Positions 1 through 6,250 of a stretch of DNA of 7,051 bases are shown one piece after another. How positions within the stretch are numbered: the first letter of the stretch is position 1; every line of letters starts with the position of its first letter. The notes under the pieces were generated by a model, which had not been told where the DNA came from, did no database searches, and worked only from the letters and a program-made list of their open reading frames with translations. This stretch comes from Erwinia sp. (GTDB lineage: Bacteria > Pseudomonadota > Gammaproteobacteria > Enterobacterales > Enterobacteriaceae). A program made the position numbers and the translations under genes. The stretch is taken from assembly GCA_003512805.1 (NCBI GenBank), contig DOOK01000238.1, positions 1 to 7,051 of the forward strand, given 5' to 3'.

Positions 1-968
1 AGAAGGTCGGCGTACTGGATATTCCAGGTTTCTACGTGGGTCTGACCGACGATGTGAAAGTGCAGCTGCAGAAACTCCAGAAGCAGAATGTCGACAGTAT
101 CGTCATCGATCTGCGTACTAACGGGGGCGGTGCGCTAACGGAAGCCGTATCGCTTTCTGGCCTGTTTATTCCAGGCGGCCCGGTCGTGCAGGTGCGTGAT
201 AACAATGGCAAGGTGCGCCAGGATAGTGACACCGATAATATGGTTTACTATAAGGGCCCGCTGGTGGTGCTGGTAGACCGCTTCAGTGCCTCTGCTTCCG
301 AGATTTTTGCGGCTGCGATGCAGGACTACGGGCGTGCGCTGATTGTCGGCGAACCAACCTTTGGTAAAGGCACCGTGCAGCAGTATCGCTCGCTAAATCG
401 TATTTACGATCAGATGTTGCGTCCTGAATGGCCTGCGCTGGGATCTATCACCTACACCATCCAGAAATTCTATCGCGTTAACGGCGGCAGTACCCAGCGT
501 AAAGGCGTCACGCCGGATCTGCTTATGCCGACCGGCGTAGAGGCGGTGGAAACCGGTGAGAAATTCGAGGATAACGCGCTGCCGTGGGACAGCATTGATG
601 CGGCAAGCTACACGAAAACCGGCGACGTTAAGGCGCTCATTCCGCAGCTGCTTAAAACGCATCAGGATCGCATTGCGAAAGATATGGAGTTCCAGTACAT
701 CCTGAAAGACATCGCCCGCTTTAATGCGATGAAGGACAAGCGCAATATCATCTCGTTGAATCTTGCCGAACGCGAGAAAGAGAACCACGAGGATGACGCG
801 CTGCGGCTGGAGCGGATTAATGCCCGTTTCAAACTGGAAGGCAAAAAGCCGCTGGCGAAGCTTGAGGATCTGCCGAAGGATTATAAAGAGCCGGATCCTT
901 ACCTGGACGAAACGGTCGACATTGCTAACGACCTGGCGCAGCTGGAAAAAAACCAGAGCGCGAAATAA
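1..968 (+). CDS. prc: Prc (Tsp) tail-specific periplasmic protease, C-terminal part, 5' end outside window
   Basis: Prc is a serine protease of the S41/C-terminal processing family. It degrades periplasmic proteins with nonpolar C-termini, including ssrA-tagged ones, and in E. coli trims penicillin-binding protein 3. The frame is open from base 3 with no start at the edge, so about the last 320 of roughly 680 residues are present; the signal peptide, N-terminal helical region and PDZ domain lie upstream. The catalytic core is visible: the nucleophile serine sits in DRFSASASEIF (codon 291–293) and the general-base lysine in GEPTFGKGTVQ (codon 366–368), 25 residues apart as in the E. coli Ser/Lys dyad. 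From about base 550 onward comes the charged helical C-terminal domain, ending near PDPYLDETV. The near-continuous match to remembered E. coli Prc makes identity secure. It ends at a TAA followed closely by a terminator, so htpX is transcribed separately. Confidence 0.98.
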   Translation, partial: KVGVLDIPGFYVGLTDDVKVQLQKLQKQNVDSIVIDLRTNGGGALTEAVSLSGLFIPGGPVVQVRDNNGKVRQDSDTDNMVYYKGPLVVLVDRFSASASEIFAAAMQDYGRALIVGEPTFGKGTVQQYRSLNRIYDQMLRPEWPALGSITYTIQKFYRVNGGSTQRKGVTPDLLMPTGVEAVETGEKFEDNALPWDSIDAASYTKTGDVKALIPQLLKTHQDRIAKDMEFQYILKDIARFNAMKDKRNIISLNLAEREKENHEDDALRLERINARFKLEGKKPLAKLEDLPKDYKEPDPYLDETVDIANDLAQLEKNQSAK

Positions 969-973
969 ACCAC

Positions 974-1003
974 AGGGCACAGCGCAGGCTGTGCCTTATT
1001 TTT
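974..1003 (+). terminator. Intrinsic terminator of prc
   Basis: A seven-base-pair GC-rich stem, GGCACAG (976–982) with CTGTGCC (989–995), encloses a six-base loop. It can extend by an A-T and a G-T pair, and is followed by a T-rich tail (TTATTTTT). It begins six bases after the prc stop codon, which fits a Rho-independent terminator separating prc from htpX. Confidence 0.9.
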
Positions 1004-1086
1004 ACCTGAATTTTCCTAATCCACGCGGTAACTTTGCCTTTCCTGACAGTGCACCTTCTTCGGCTCGTTAAAAATTACGACAAAAT

Positions 1087-1101
1087 GTAAAGTTATGTTT
1101 T
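1087..1101 (+). promoter_or_regulatory. Possible degenerate CpxR box upstream of htpX
   Basis: The sequence GTAAA-GTTAT-GTTTT has the GTAAA-N5-GTAAA layout of CpxR sites, with a perfect first half and a second half matching only at GT and its final T/A positions poorly. E. coli htpX is known to belong to the Cpx envelope-stress regulon, which is the main reason to take this seriously. It lies about 25 bases before the sigma-32 -35 element. The second half-site is weak, so this could be chance in an AT-rich stretch. Confidence 0.3.
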
Positions 1102-1126
1102 TTTAGAGACTTAATGCCGCTTGCCG

Positions 1127-1151
1127 CTTGAAATGTTTTGCCATGCCCATA
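1127..1151 (+). promoter_or_regulatory. Sigma-32 (heat-shock) promoter of htpX
   Basis: CTTGAAA (1127–1133) is followed, 12 bases later, by CCCAT (1146–1150). This matches the RpoH consensus of CTTGAAA and CCCCATnT at an accepted spacing. Transcription would start near 1157–1160, giving a short leader of about 45 bases that contains the GAGGAA ribosome-binding site. E. coli htpX is a classical heat-shock gene, so the site agrees with known family regulation. Confidence 0.8.
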
Positions 1152-1201
1152 GGATAGTTGTCCGCTGTAAGCGATTTTTTAACTGAGGAAGAAGAAACTT
1201 T

Positions 1202-2083
1202 ATGATGCGTATTGCGCTTTTCCTGTTAACCAACCTGGGTGTTATGTTGGTATTTGGGCTGATTCTCAGTCTGACGGGAATTCAGTCAAGCAGTGTTCAG
1301 GGCCTGATGATCATGGCGGGTCTGTTTGGCTTTGGCGGTGCGTTTGTCTCACTGCTGATGTCCAAATGGATGGCGCTGCGTTCCGTCGGCGGTGAGGTCA
1401 TCGAGCAGCCGCGTAATGAAACCGAGCGCTGGCTGATGCAGACTATCGCCGGTCAGGCGCAGCAGGCAGGTATTGCTATGCCGCAGGTAGCCATCTATCA
1501 CGCACCGGACATTAACGCGTTTGCCACCGGCGCTCGTCGCGATGCCTCGCTGGTAGCAGTCTCTACCGGACTGCTGCAAAACATGAATCGCGATGAAGCC
1601 GAAGCGGTACTGGCGCACGAAATCAGCCACATTGCTAACGGCGATATGGTGACGATGACGCTGATCCAGGGCGTGGTAAACACCTTTGTTATCTTTATCT
1701 CGCGCATTATTGCGCAGATTGCTGCTGGCTTTATGTCGGGCGATCGTGAAGAAGGCGAGGGCAGTAACGGCAACCCGCTGGTCTATTTTGCGGTCTCGAT
1801 GGTGCTGGAGCTGGTATTCGGTATTCTGGCCAGCATTATCACCATGTGGTTCTCGCGTCATCGTGAGTACCATGCCGATGCCGGGTCCGCACGGCTGGTT
1901 GGCCGCGAGAAAATGATTGCCGCGCTGCAACGCCTGAAAACCAGCTACGAGCCGCAGGAAGCGAGCACCATGATGGCGTTCTGCATTAACGGTAAATCGA
2001 AGTCTTTGAGCGAGCTGTTTATGTCGCACCCGCCGCTGGATAAGCGTATCGAGGCGCTGCGTAGCGGTCAGTACCTGAAATAG
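1202..2083 (+). CDS. htpX: HtpX, heat-shock inner-membrane zinc metalloprotease (M48B)
   Basis: HtpX is a membrane-embedded zinc endoprotease that degrades misfolded or damaged inner-membrane proteins, overlapping in role with FtsH. The product is 293 residues, the same length as E. coli HtpX, and nearly identical to it as I recall it. Two N-terminal membrane segments (about residues 4–24 and 34–54) precede the zinc motif HEISH (His139, Glu140, His143). Two further hydrophobic segments lie at about 152–175 and 195–215, and the third zinc ligand is Glu222 in [11 protein letters not shown]. The start is the first of two adjacent ATG codons, with GAGGAA at 1185–1190. An upstream sigma-32 promoter and possible CpxR site indicate induction by heat and envelope stress. 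It is monocistronic, bounded by a terminator on each side. Confidence 0.98.
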   Translation: MMRIALFLLTNLGVMLVFGLILSLTGIQSSSVQGLMIMAGLFGFGGAFVSLLMSKWMALRSVGGEVIEQPRNETERWLMQTIAGQAQQAGIAMPQVAIYHAPDINAFATGARRDASLVAVSTGLLQNMNRDEAEAVLAHEISHIANGDMVTMTLIQGVVNTFVIFISRIIAQIAAGFMSGDREEGEGSNGNPLVYFAVSMVLELVFGILASIITMWFSRHREYHADAGSARLVGREKMIAALQRLKTSYEPQEASTMMAFCINGKSKSLSELFMSHPPLDKRIEALRSGQYLK

Positions 2084-2091
2084 TCATGATA

Positions 2092-2119
2092 AATGCCGGT
2101 CGCTGACCGGCATTTTTTT
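2092..2119 (+). terminator. Strong intrinsic terminator of htpX, possibly shared with yebQ
   Basis: A perfect ten-base-pair stem, AATGCCGGTC (2092–2101) with GACCGGCATT (2105–2114), has a three-base GCT loop and runs into seven T residues (2113–2119). It starts eight bases after the htpX stop. Convergent yebQ ends at 2129, so the hairpin probably also helps stop transcription from the other side, although its tail there (ATTTATC) is less T-rich. Confidence 0.95.
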
Positions 2120-2128
2120 GCCTGTTGC

Positions 2129-3514
2129 TCAGCCGGGCTTCTGCTCCTGCCGCGGCTGCGTCAGCCGAAAAGCACTGACGATAGCGGCCAGCGTAGAGAA
2201 ACTGCCGGCCAGCAGCAGGGAGGCATGCGTGCCCTGGTCGCCAAACAGATTGAACATTAATGCCACCAGCGCCGCGCCACTGGTTTGGCCCAGCAGGCGC
2301 GCCGTGCCCAACATGCCGCTTGCGCCACCGCTGCGATGACGCGGTGCCGAACTGATAATAGTGTGATTATTAGGGGACTGAAACAGACCAAAGCCAGCAC
2401 CACAGATCATCATGCGCCAGATGATGCTCCAGTCATCTGGCGAAGCGGGGAGCAGCGCCAACGAAAACAGGCCAATCGCAAAACACCCCAATCCAATCGC
2501 TCCCAGCAGCCCGGCATGATAACGCTCGATCAGCCTGCCCGCTATGGGTGCCATTACCATCGTTGCCAGCGGCCACGGCGTCAACAACAGGCCTGTTGCT
2601 ACTTCCCCACGCTGCAGGACGGTTTGCAGGAAAAACGGCAGCGAGACCATCGCCAGCATCTGCGCGCAAAAGGAACATATTGAAGTCCCGATCGACAGCG
2701 AGAACAGCGGAATACGTAGCAGGTCAACCGGCAGCAGTGGCACAGGCAGCTGCAGCTGTCGACGAATAAACACCACGCCGATAACGCCCAACGCAAGCAG
2801 CTCCGCTATTACCAACCTGCCGCTTTGTCCCTGTGCAAAGCCGCTTAGCGCAGAAATTAACAGGCCAAACGTCAACGCGTTCATGATGGCGCTGGGAATA
2901 TCAAAGCGCTGCCCGCTGTTTTTTTGTGGATTGTCAGGTAAAAAGCGAAAGGCGAGAAACAGCCCGCCAAGCCCTACCGGCACGTTAATCAGGAACAACC
3001 ATTGCCAGGACGCAACGGAGAGCACGGCGGCAGCTACGGTTGGGCCAGCTGCGGTCGAGACGGCGACAATCAGTGAATTAATCCCCATTCCACGCCCCAG
3101 ATAGCGCTGTGGATAAATAATGCGGATGAGCGCGGTATTCACACTCATTAATGCCGCGCCACCAAAACCCTGTAATACCCTGGCAAAAGTCAACATGCTC
3201 AACGACCCGGAAAGCGCGCAAAACAGCGAAGTGCAGGTAAATATCACCAACCCGCACTGGTACACGCGGCGGTAGCCCAGGATGTCACCCAAAAAAGAGA
3301 GTGACAGCAGCGAGACGACAATGGCCAGCTGATAGGCGTTAACGATCCAGATTGAAGCTGCCGGGCTGGCATGAAGATCCCGGGCAATGGTGGGCAGTGC
3401 CACATTGGCAATAGCACCGTCCAGGACGGCAACGGTGATCCCCAATGCTATGGCCAAAATTGCGCCGTAGCGCTGCGGAACGGGCAGGCCGTCCGGTTGA
3501 AGAGTTTGCGGCAT
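2129..3514 (-). CDS. yebQ: YebQ, DHA2-family 14-TM MFS transporter
   Basis: This is a predicted proton-driven drug or metabolite exporter of the inner membrane; the substrate of YebQ is not established. The 461-residue product matches E. coli YebQ (about 457) along its length. Visible signatures are LDGAIANVALPTIA (residues 31–44, typical of DHA2 first helix), the MFS motif A loop LGDILGYRR (75–83), RVLQGFGGAAL (112–122, motif B) and GPTVAAAVLSVASW (157–170, motif C). The many hydrophobic stretches fit 14 helices. The start at 3514 gives the expected N-terminus PQTLQPDGLPVPQRYG, although no strong Shine–Dalgarno is visible upstream. On the minus strand a TATGAT -10 candidate (plus positions 3541–3546) lies about 30 bases upstream but has no good -35. 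The gene is divergent from kdgR across a 192-base gap, so KdgR could affect it; that is inference. Confidence 0.95.
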   Translation of the reverse strand: MPQTLQPDGLPVPQRYGAILAIALGITVAVLDGAIANVALPTIARDLHASPAASIWIVNAYQLAIVVSLLSLSFLGDILGYRRVYQCGLVIFTCTSLFCALSGSLSMLTFARVLQGFGGAALMSVNTALIRIIYPQRYLGRGMGINSLIVAVSTAAGPTVAAAVLSVASWQWLFLINVPVGLGGLFLAFRFLPDNPQKNSGQRFDIPSAIMNALTFGLLISALSGFAQGQSGRLVIAELLALGVIGVVFIRRQLQLPVPLLPVDLLRIPLFSLSIGTSICSFCAQMLAMVSLPFFLQTVLQRGEVATGLLLTPWPLATMVMAPIAGRLIERYHAGLLGAIGLGCFAIGLFSLALLPASPDDWSIIWRMMICGAGFGLFQSPNNHTIISSAPRHRSGGASGMLGTARLLGQTSGAALVALMFNLFGDQGTHASLLLAGSFSTLAAIVSAFRLTQPRQEQKPG

Positions 3515-3631
3515 AGAAATGAATAGTCAGGCGAGTGAATATCATAATGCTAATGATTTTTTCAGCACCTTGCCATTTATTCAGCAGCCTGAACCATCAG
3601 TAAATGTGTCTGTGCTGCCAGAAGGTTGGCG

Positions 3632-3661
3632 TTGCGCTGTCGCGACGGCAAAAAGTATACT
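3632..3661 (+). promoter_or_regulatory. Candidate sigma-70 promoter of kdgR
   Basis: TTGCGC (3632–3637) and TATACT (3656–3661) are separated by 18 bases. The -10 is a five-of-six match to TATAAT and the -35 keeps the TTG core. Initiation would fall near 3668, about 40 bases before the kdgR ATG and inside the palindrome described separately. Confidence 0.5.
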
Positions 3662-3678
3662 GGGAATAGTGTTCCATT
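3660..3678 (+). promoter_or_regulatory. KdgR-like operator palindrome at the kdgR transcription start
   Basis: GGAA (3663–3666), five bases, then TTCC (3672–3675) form an inverted repeat. When centred on 3669, the 19-base site agrees with the KdgR consensus AATGAAACANTGTTTCATT at 8 of 9 bases in the right half, but at only about 4 of 9 in the left. The spacing of the two arms equals that of the consensus. It overlaps the predicted start point, a typical repressor position, so autorepression is plausible. The weak left half keeps this a candidate only. Confidence 0.35.
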
Positions 3679-3706
3679 TTTTATAAAACAAAAAGGCAAA
3701 AAGGTT

Positions 3707-4498
3707 ATGGCGAAGGATGAGGTGGATAAACAACCCGACTCGGTCTCTTCCGTACTAAAAGTATTTGGTATTTTACAAGCTTTAGGCGAAGAGAGAGCGC
3801 ACGGTATCACCGAGCTTTCCCAGCGGGTAATGATGTCGAAAAGCACCGTTTATCGTTTTTTGCAGACCATGAAATCGCTGGGTTATGTCGCACAGGAAGG
3901 CGAAACGGAAAAATATAGCCTGACCCTGAAACTGTTTGAGCTGGGTGCTAAAGCGTTACAGAACGTCGATTTGATACGCAGCGCCGATATCCAGATGCGC
4001 GAACTTTCCCGTTTAACCCGTGAGACTATCCACCTGGGGGCGCTGGAAGAAGACAGTATTGTTTATATCCACAAAATCGATTCGCTTTACAATTTGCGTA
4101 TGTACTCGCGGATTGGTCGGCGTAATCCGCTTTACAGCACCGCTATCGGCAAGGTGCTGTTAGCCTGGCGCGAGCCGGAAGAGGTGAAAAACATTCTGGC
4201 AGAAGTGAGCTTTCAGAAGAACACCGCGCGCACGCTTACCTCTGCTGACGAGCTGATAACCCAGCTGGAGCGCGTTCGCGCGCAGGGATTCGGTGAAGAT
4301 AATGAAGAGCAGGAAGAAGGATTGCGCTGCATCGCCGTACCGATATTTGACCGTTTCGGTGTGGTCATTGCCGGGCTGAGCCTTTCATTTCCGACGATCC
4401 GCTTTACGGAGGAAGAGAAGGGCAATTATGTCGCGATGCTGCACCGCGCTGCCAGGCTGATATCGGAACAGATGGGCTATCAGGCCTTTCCTTTCTGA
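3707..4498 (+). CDS. kdgR: KdgR, IclR-family repressor of 2-keto-3-deoxygluconate/pectin genes
   Basis: KdgR represses genes for uptake and breakdown of 2-keto-3-deoxygluconate and, in plant-associated relatives, pectinase and related genes. 2-keto-3-deoxygluconate releases it from DNA. The product has 263 residues, equal to E. coli KdgR, and is highly similar throughout. The winged helix-turn-helix lies at about residues 14–75 (ITELSQRVMMSKSTVYRFLQ carries the recognition helix), and the IclR effector domain at about 85–255, with conserved NPLYSTAIGKVLLA (140–153) and GEDNEEQEEGLRCIAVPIFD (196–215). The frame stays open upstream to an ATG at 3626, but that start would precede the promoter and lacks homology. 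The ATG at 3707 gives the family N-terminus (DKQPDSVSSVLKVF) and has AAAGG at 3692–3696, ten bases upstream. No frameshift or missing motif is seen. Confidence 0.97.
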   Translation: MAKDEVDKQPDSVSSVLKVFGILQALGEERAHGITELSQRVMMSKSTVYRFLQTMKSLGYVAQEGETEKYSLTLKLFELGAKALQNVDLIRSADIQMRELSRLTRETIHLGALEEDSIVYIHKIDSLYNLRMYSRIGRRNPLYSTAIGKVLLAWREPEEVKNILAEVSFQKNTARTLTSADELITQLERVRAQGFGEDNEEQEEGLRCIAVPIFDRFGVVIAGLSLSFPTIRFTEEEKGNYVAMLHRAARLISEQMGYQAFPF

Positions 4499-4504
4499 AC
4501 GGAG

Positions 4505-4524
4505 GGGCCGAAAATATCCGGCCC
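4505..4524. terminator. Stem-loop between convergent kdgR and yobH, possible shared terminator
   Basis: GGGCCG (4505–4510) pairs perfectly with CGGCCC (4519–4524) around an AT-rich eight-base loop. It sits directly between the kdgR stop (4498) and the yobH stop (4534), where a bidirectional terminator is expected. Neither side has an immediate T run: on the plus strand GCTGCTG intervenes before TTTTA, so intrinsic termination may be weak or Rho-assisted. Confidence 0.45.
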
Positions 4525-4533
4525 GCTGCTGTT

Positions 4534-4770
4534 TTAGTTATCAATCACTTCGCTGCTTTTTTTCAGTAAAGGGCAGTCGGTGACGCCTACTATGCCGCTG
4601 TCGCTGTGTAGGTACTGAGCGGTTGTCATACCGCGGGCGGTCAGGTACTGGCATTGCAGTCCCATTCCTGCAACGTTTTTATGGCTCCCGGCCAGCACGC
4701 CATAGCCGGTCACCAACAGGGCCAGCCAAATCACTACCAGCAGGCCAATGAGACGAACAAAAAATTTCAT
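4534..4770 (-). CDS. yobH: YobH, small membrane-anchored protein of unknown function
   Basis: This 78-residue protein resembles E. coli YobH (79 residues) over its whole length, including GYGVLAGS near the end of the first segment, GLQCQYLTARG, QYLH and TDCPLLKKS. Residues 4–27 form one hydrophobic segment, which could be a membrane anchor or uncleaved signal. The rest is small, polar and carries two cysteines (Cys40 and Cys66) that could form a disulfide if it faces the periplasm, which is inference. An in-frame ATG at 4839 would add 23 unrelated residues. The chosen start has a strong AAGGAG 5–6 bases upstream (plus positions 4775–4780) and the family N-terminus. It is convergent with kdgR and divergent from yebO. 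No function is established for YobH as far as I know. Confidence 0.9.
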   Translation of the reverse strand: MKFFVRLIGLLVVIWLALLVTGYGVLAGSHKNVAGMGLQCQYLTARGMTTAQYLHSDSGIVGVTDCPLLKKSSEVIDN

Positions 4771-4869
4771 ACTTTCTCCTTTGTGCGCCGGCCTTTCCCG
4801 ATTGTCGCCGACGCCAGTACAGTGTGAGCAGATACGCAATACGTAGTCAGCATACAGCAGTCTCGCCGC

Positions 4870-4889
4870 GGAACCTGCGCGAAGGTTCC
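4870..4889. other. Perfect inverted repeat in the yobH–yebO intergenic region
   Basis: GGAACCT (4870–4876) and AGGTTCC (4883–4889) are perfect inverted repeats around GCGCGA, followed by TAAATTT. It lies 87 bases upstream of the yebO start and about 100 bases upstream of the yobH start. It could be a hairpin in a leader transcript or a dimeric operator. There is no proper T tail, so I do not call it a terminator. Confidence 0.5.
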
Positions 4890-4916
4890 TAAATTTCTGT
4901 CAGCGAGCTATCAATT

Positions 4917-4951
4917 CGTTGATGAGGGGGTAAAATTCGGCTCTTTATAAT
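4917..4951 (+). promoter_or_regulatory. Candidate yebO promoter with perfect -10 and degenerate PhoP-box-like repeat
   Basis: TATAAT (4946–4951) is a perfect sigma-70 -10 element, 25 bases before the yebO ATG. No good -35 occurs 16–18 bases upstream, suggesting activator dependence. CGTTGA (4917–4922), five bases, then GGGTAA (4928–4933) have the layout of the PhoP box (T/G)GTTTA-N5-(T/G)GTTTA with about four of six matches in each half. The repeat ends exactly 12 bases before the -10, the usual distance for PhoP-activated promoters. The -10 is well supported; the PhoP reading is speculative. Confidence 0.45.
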
Positions 4952-4975
4952 TACGCGTAACATCAGAGGATAAGT

Positions 4976-5227
4976 ATGTTAAATGAAGTCGCCAATGGCA
5001 CGGCGGGAGCCGCTTTACTGCTCGGCCTTACGCTTATTGGGCTGGTAGCCTGGTTTTTTATTAATAGCGCCAGCGTCAGGGCCAATGAACAGATCCGCCT
5101 GCTGGAGGCGCTGCTTGATGAGCAGAAGCATCAGAACCAGCTGTTGTTAAAACTGGTCGGCGCACAGCAAAGTCCGGCGCAGCCTGACGAGGAATCAGAT
5201 TTTATTCGCTTAATTCCGGAGCGCTAA
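4976..5227 (+). CDS. yebO: YebO-like small membrane protein
   Basis: The 83-residue product resembles E. coli YebO (about 95 residues). It has a hydrophobic segment at about residues 10–30 ending in AWFFINSAS, then NEQIRLLEALLDEQKHQNQLLLKL, a charged helix likely to form a short coiled coil, and an acidic tail ending in IRLIPER. The C-terminal linker is shorter than in E. coli. AGAGGA at 4965–4970 precedes the ATG by five bases. In E. coli, yebO lies beside mgrB; here no mgrB is found upstream. It is followed after 24 bases by a hydrolase gene in the same direction, probably as an operon. Function is unknown; one membrane pass with a cytoplasmic coiled coil is the simplest picture. Confidence 0.85.
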   Translation: MLNEVANGTAGAALLLGLTLIGLVAWFFINSASVRANEQIRLLEALLDEQKHQNQLLLKLVGAQQSPAQPDEESDFIRLIPER

Positions 5228-5251
5228 CCGCCCCGCCACAAGGAGTACCGT

Positions 5252-6250
5252 ATGGCCTGGCAAAACCCCTGGTACGATCCCCAAAAAGCTCACCACACGC
5301 CAGAAGGCTTTCGCAATCCTGAACCGGATTTTCGCCAGCCGGGGGATTTACAGCGCTGGCGTAAAGAGCGCAAGGCGCAGGGACTGCCTTTCCCGCCGAC
5401 GCAGGGCTACCAGGCCTTTATCCGTCAGTGGTGGCAGCCTGCCGATCTGAGCGGTGAAGAAGATGCCGTCTGGTGGCTGGGCCATGCCTGTCTGTTGCTG
5501 CGTACCGCGGGAAAATATACGCTGATTGATCCGGCACTGGGGTCGCGCGCGTCGCCGCTAAGCTTTTACGGGCCGCAGCGTAAAACGCCTGCCGCGCTGA
5601 ACATCGACGCGTTGCCAGCGCTGGATCGCGTACTGATTTCGCACAGCCACTATGATCATCTTGACTGGCCGACCATCAGGCAGATCCTGCGCCATTTTCC
5701 GGACGTGCATTTCGTCGTGCCGCTGGGGCTGGCACCGTGGTTTAAAAAACGCGGGGCGAAAAAAGTGACGCAGCTGGACTGGTGGGAAAGCGTAACCGAT
5801 CGCGAATTGCAGATCTTTGCCGTCCCCGCGCGTCACTGGAGTATGCGTACGCCGTGGGATCGCAACCGCGCTTTATGGTGCGGATGGGTGATAAAAAGCC
5901 AGGGCGTAAATTTTTGGTTCAGCGGCGACAGCGGCTATTCTGAAAGCCTGCTGGAGATCCCGCGCAGGCTGGGGCCTTTCAACCTGGCGGCGTTGCCAAC
6001 GGGTGCCTATGCGCCGCGATGGTTTATGGGTGGGCAGCATATGGATCCGGAACAGGCTGTTTCACTCCATCAGGCGCTGGGGCAGCCCACAACTATTCCC
6101 ATTCACTGGGGCGTATTTGAACTGGCGGACGAGTCGCTGGATGACCCGCCTCGCGCGCTGGCCAAAGAGATGCAGGCGGCCAACCTGGATGAAAAACGTT
6201 TCACTGCCTGGAAAATTGGTGCAAGACTGCGGATTGATAATATAAATTAA
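5252..6250 (+). CDS. Metallo-beta-lactamase-fold hydrolase, NAPE-PLD/RomA-like
   Basis: This 332-residue cytoplasmic protein has the full zinc-binding set of the metallo-beta-lactamase fold: HSHYDHLD (His131, His133, Asp135, His136), His195 in PARHWSMR, Asp226 in SGDSGY and His285 in IHWGVF. The additional GAYAPRWFM (251–259) followed by His263 in QHMDPEQAV, and the tryptophan-rich N-terminus, resemble the N-acyl-phosphatidylethanolamine phospholipase D branch, which includes bacterial proteins annotated RomA. Members cleave phosphodiester bonds, but the substrate here cannot be read from the sequence. No signal peptide is seen. AAGGAG at 5240–5245 sits six bases before the ATG, and yebO ends 24 bases upstream, so the two are probably cotranscribed. 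I do not recall this gene at the yebO–yobF position in E. coli K-12. No clear terminator follows. Confidence 0.88.
   Translation: MAWQNPWYDPQKAHHTPEGFRNPEPDFRQPGDLQRWRKERKAQGLPFPPTQGYQAFIRQWWQPADLSGEEDAVWWLGHACLLLRTAGKYTLIDPALGSRASPLSFYGPQRKTPAALNIDALPALDRVLISHSHYDHLDWPTIRQILRHFPDVHFVVPLGLAPWFKKRGAKKVTQLDWWESVTDRELQIFAVPARHWSMRTPWDRNRALWCGWVIKSQGVNFWFSGDSGYSESLLEIPRRLGPFNLAALPTGAYAPRWFMGGQHMDPEQAVSLHQALGQPTTIPIHWGVFELADESLDDPPRALAKEMQAANLDEKRFTAWKIGARLRIDNIN

Noticed and set aside
393..980. Long minus-strand open frame (195 codons) opposite prc
   Set aside because: It is antisense to the strongly conserved Prc C-terminal region, a codon-bias shadow with no recognisable protein.
1349..2029. 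Minus-strand open frame of 226 codons opposite htpX
   Set aside because: Entirely antisense to the intact, highly conserved htpX, with a low-complexity His/Arg/Gln-rich product and no independent signals.
2544..3104. Plus-strand open frame of 186 codons opposite yebQ
   Set aside because: Lies antisense within the well-supported yebQ gene; its Ser/Thr/Pro-rich product has no domain.
3626..3706. Longer kdgR start at 3626
   Set aside because: It precedes the predicted -10 (3656–3661), and the added 27 residues have no counterpart in KdgR. The ATG at 3707 gives the family N-terminus and length.
4771..4839. Longer yobH start at 4839
   Set aside because: The 23 added residues are polar and unlike YobH, while the ATG at 4770 has a strong ribosome-binding site and directly precedes the membrane segment.
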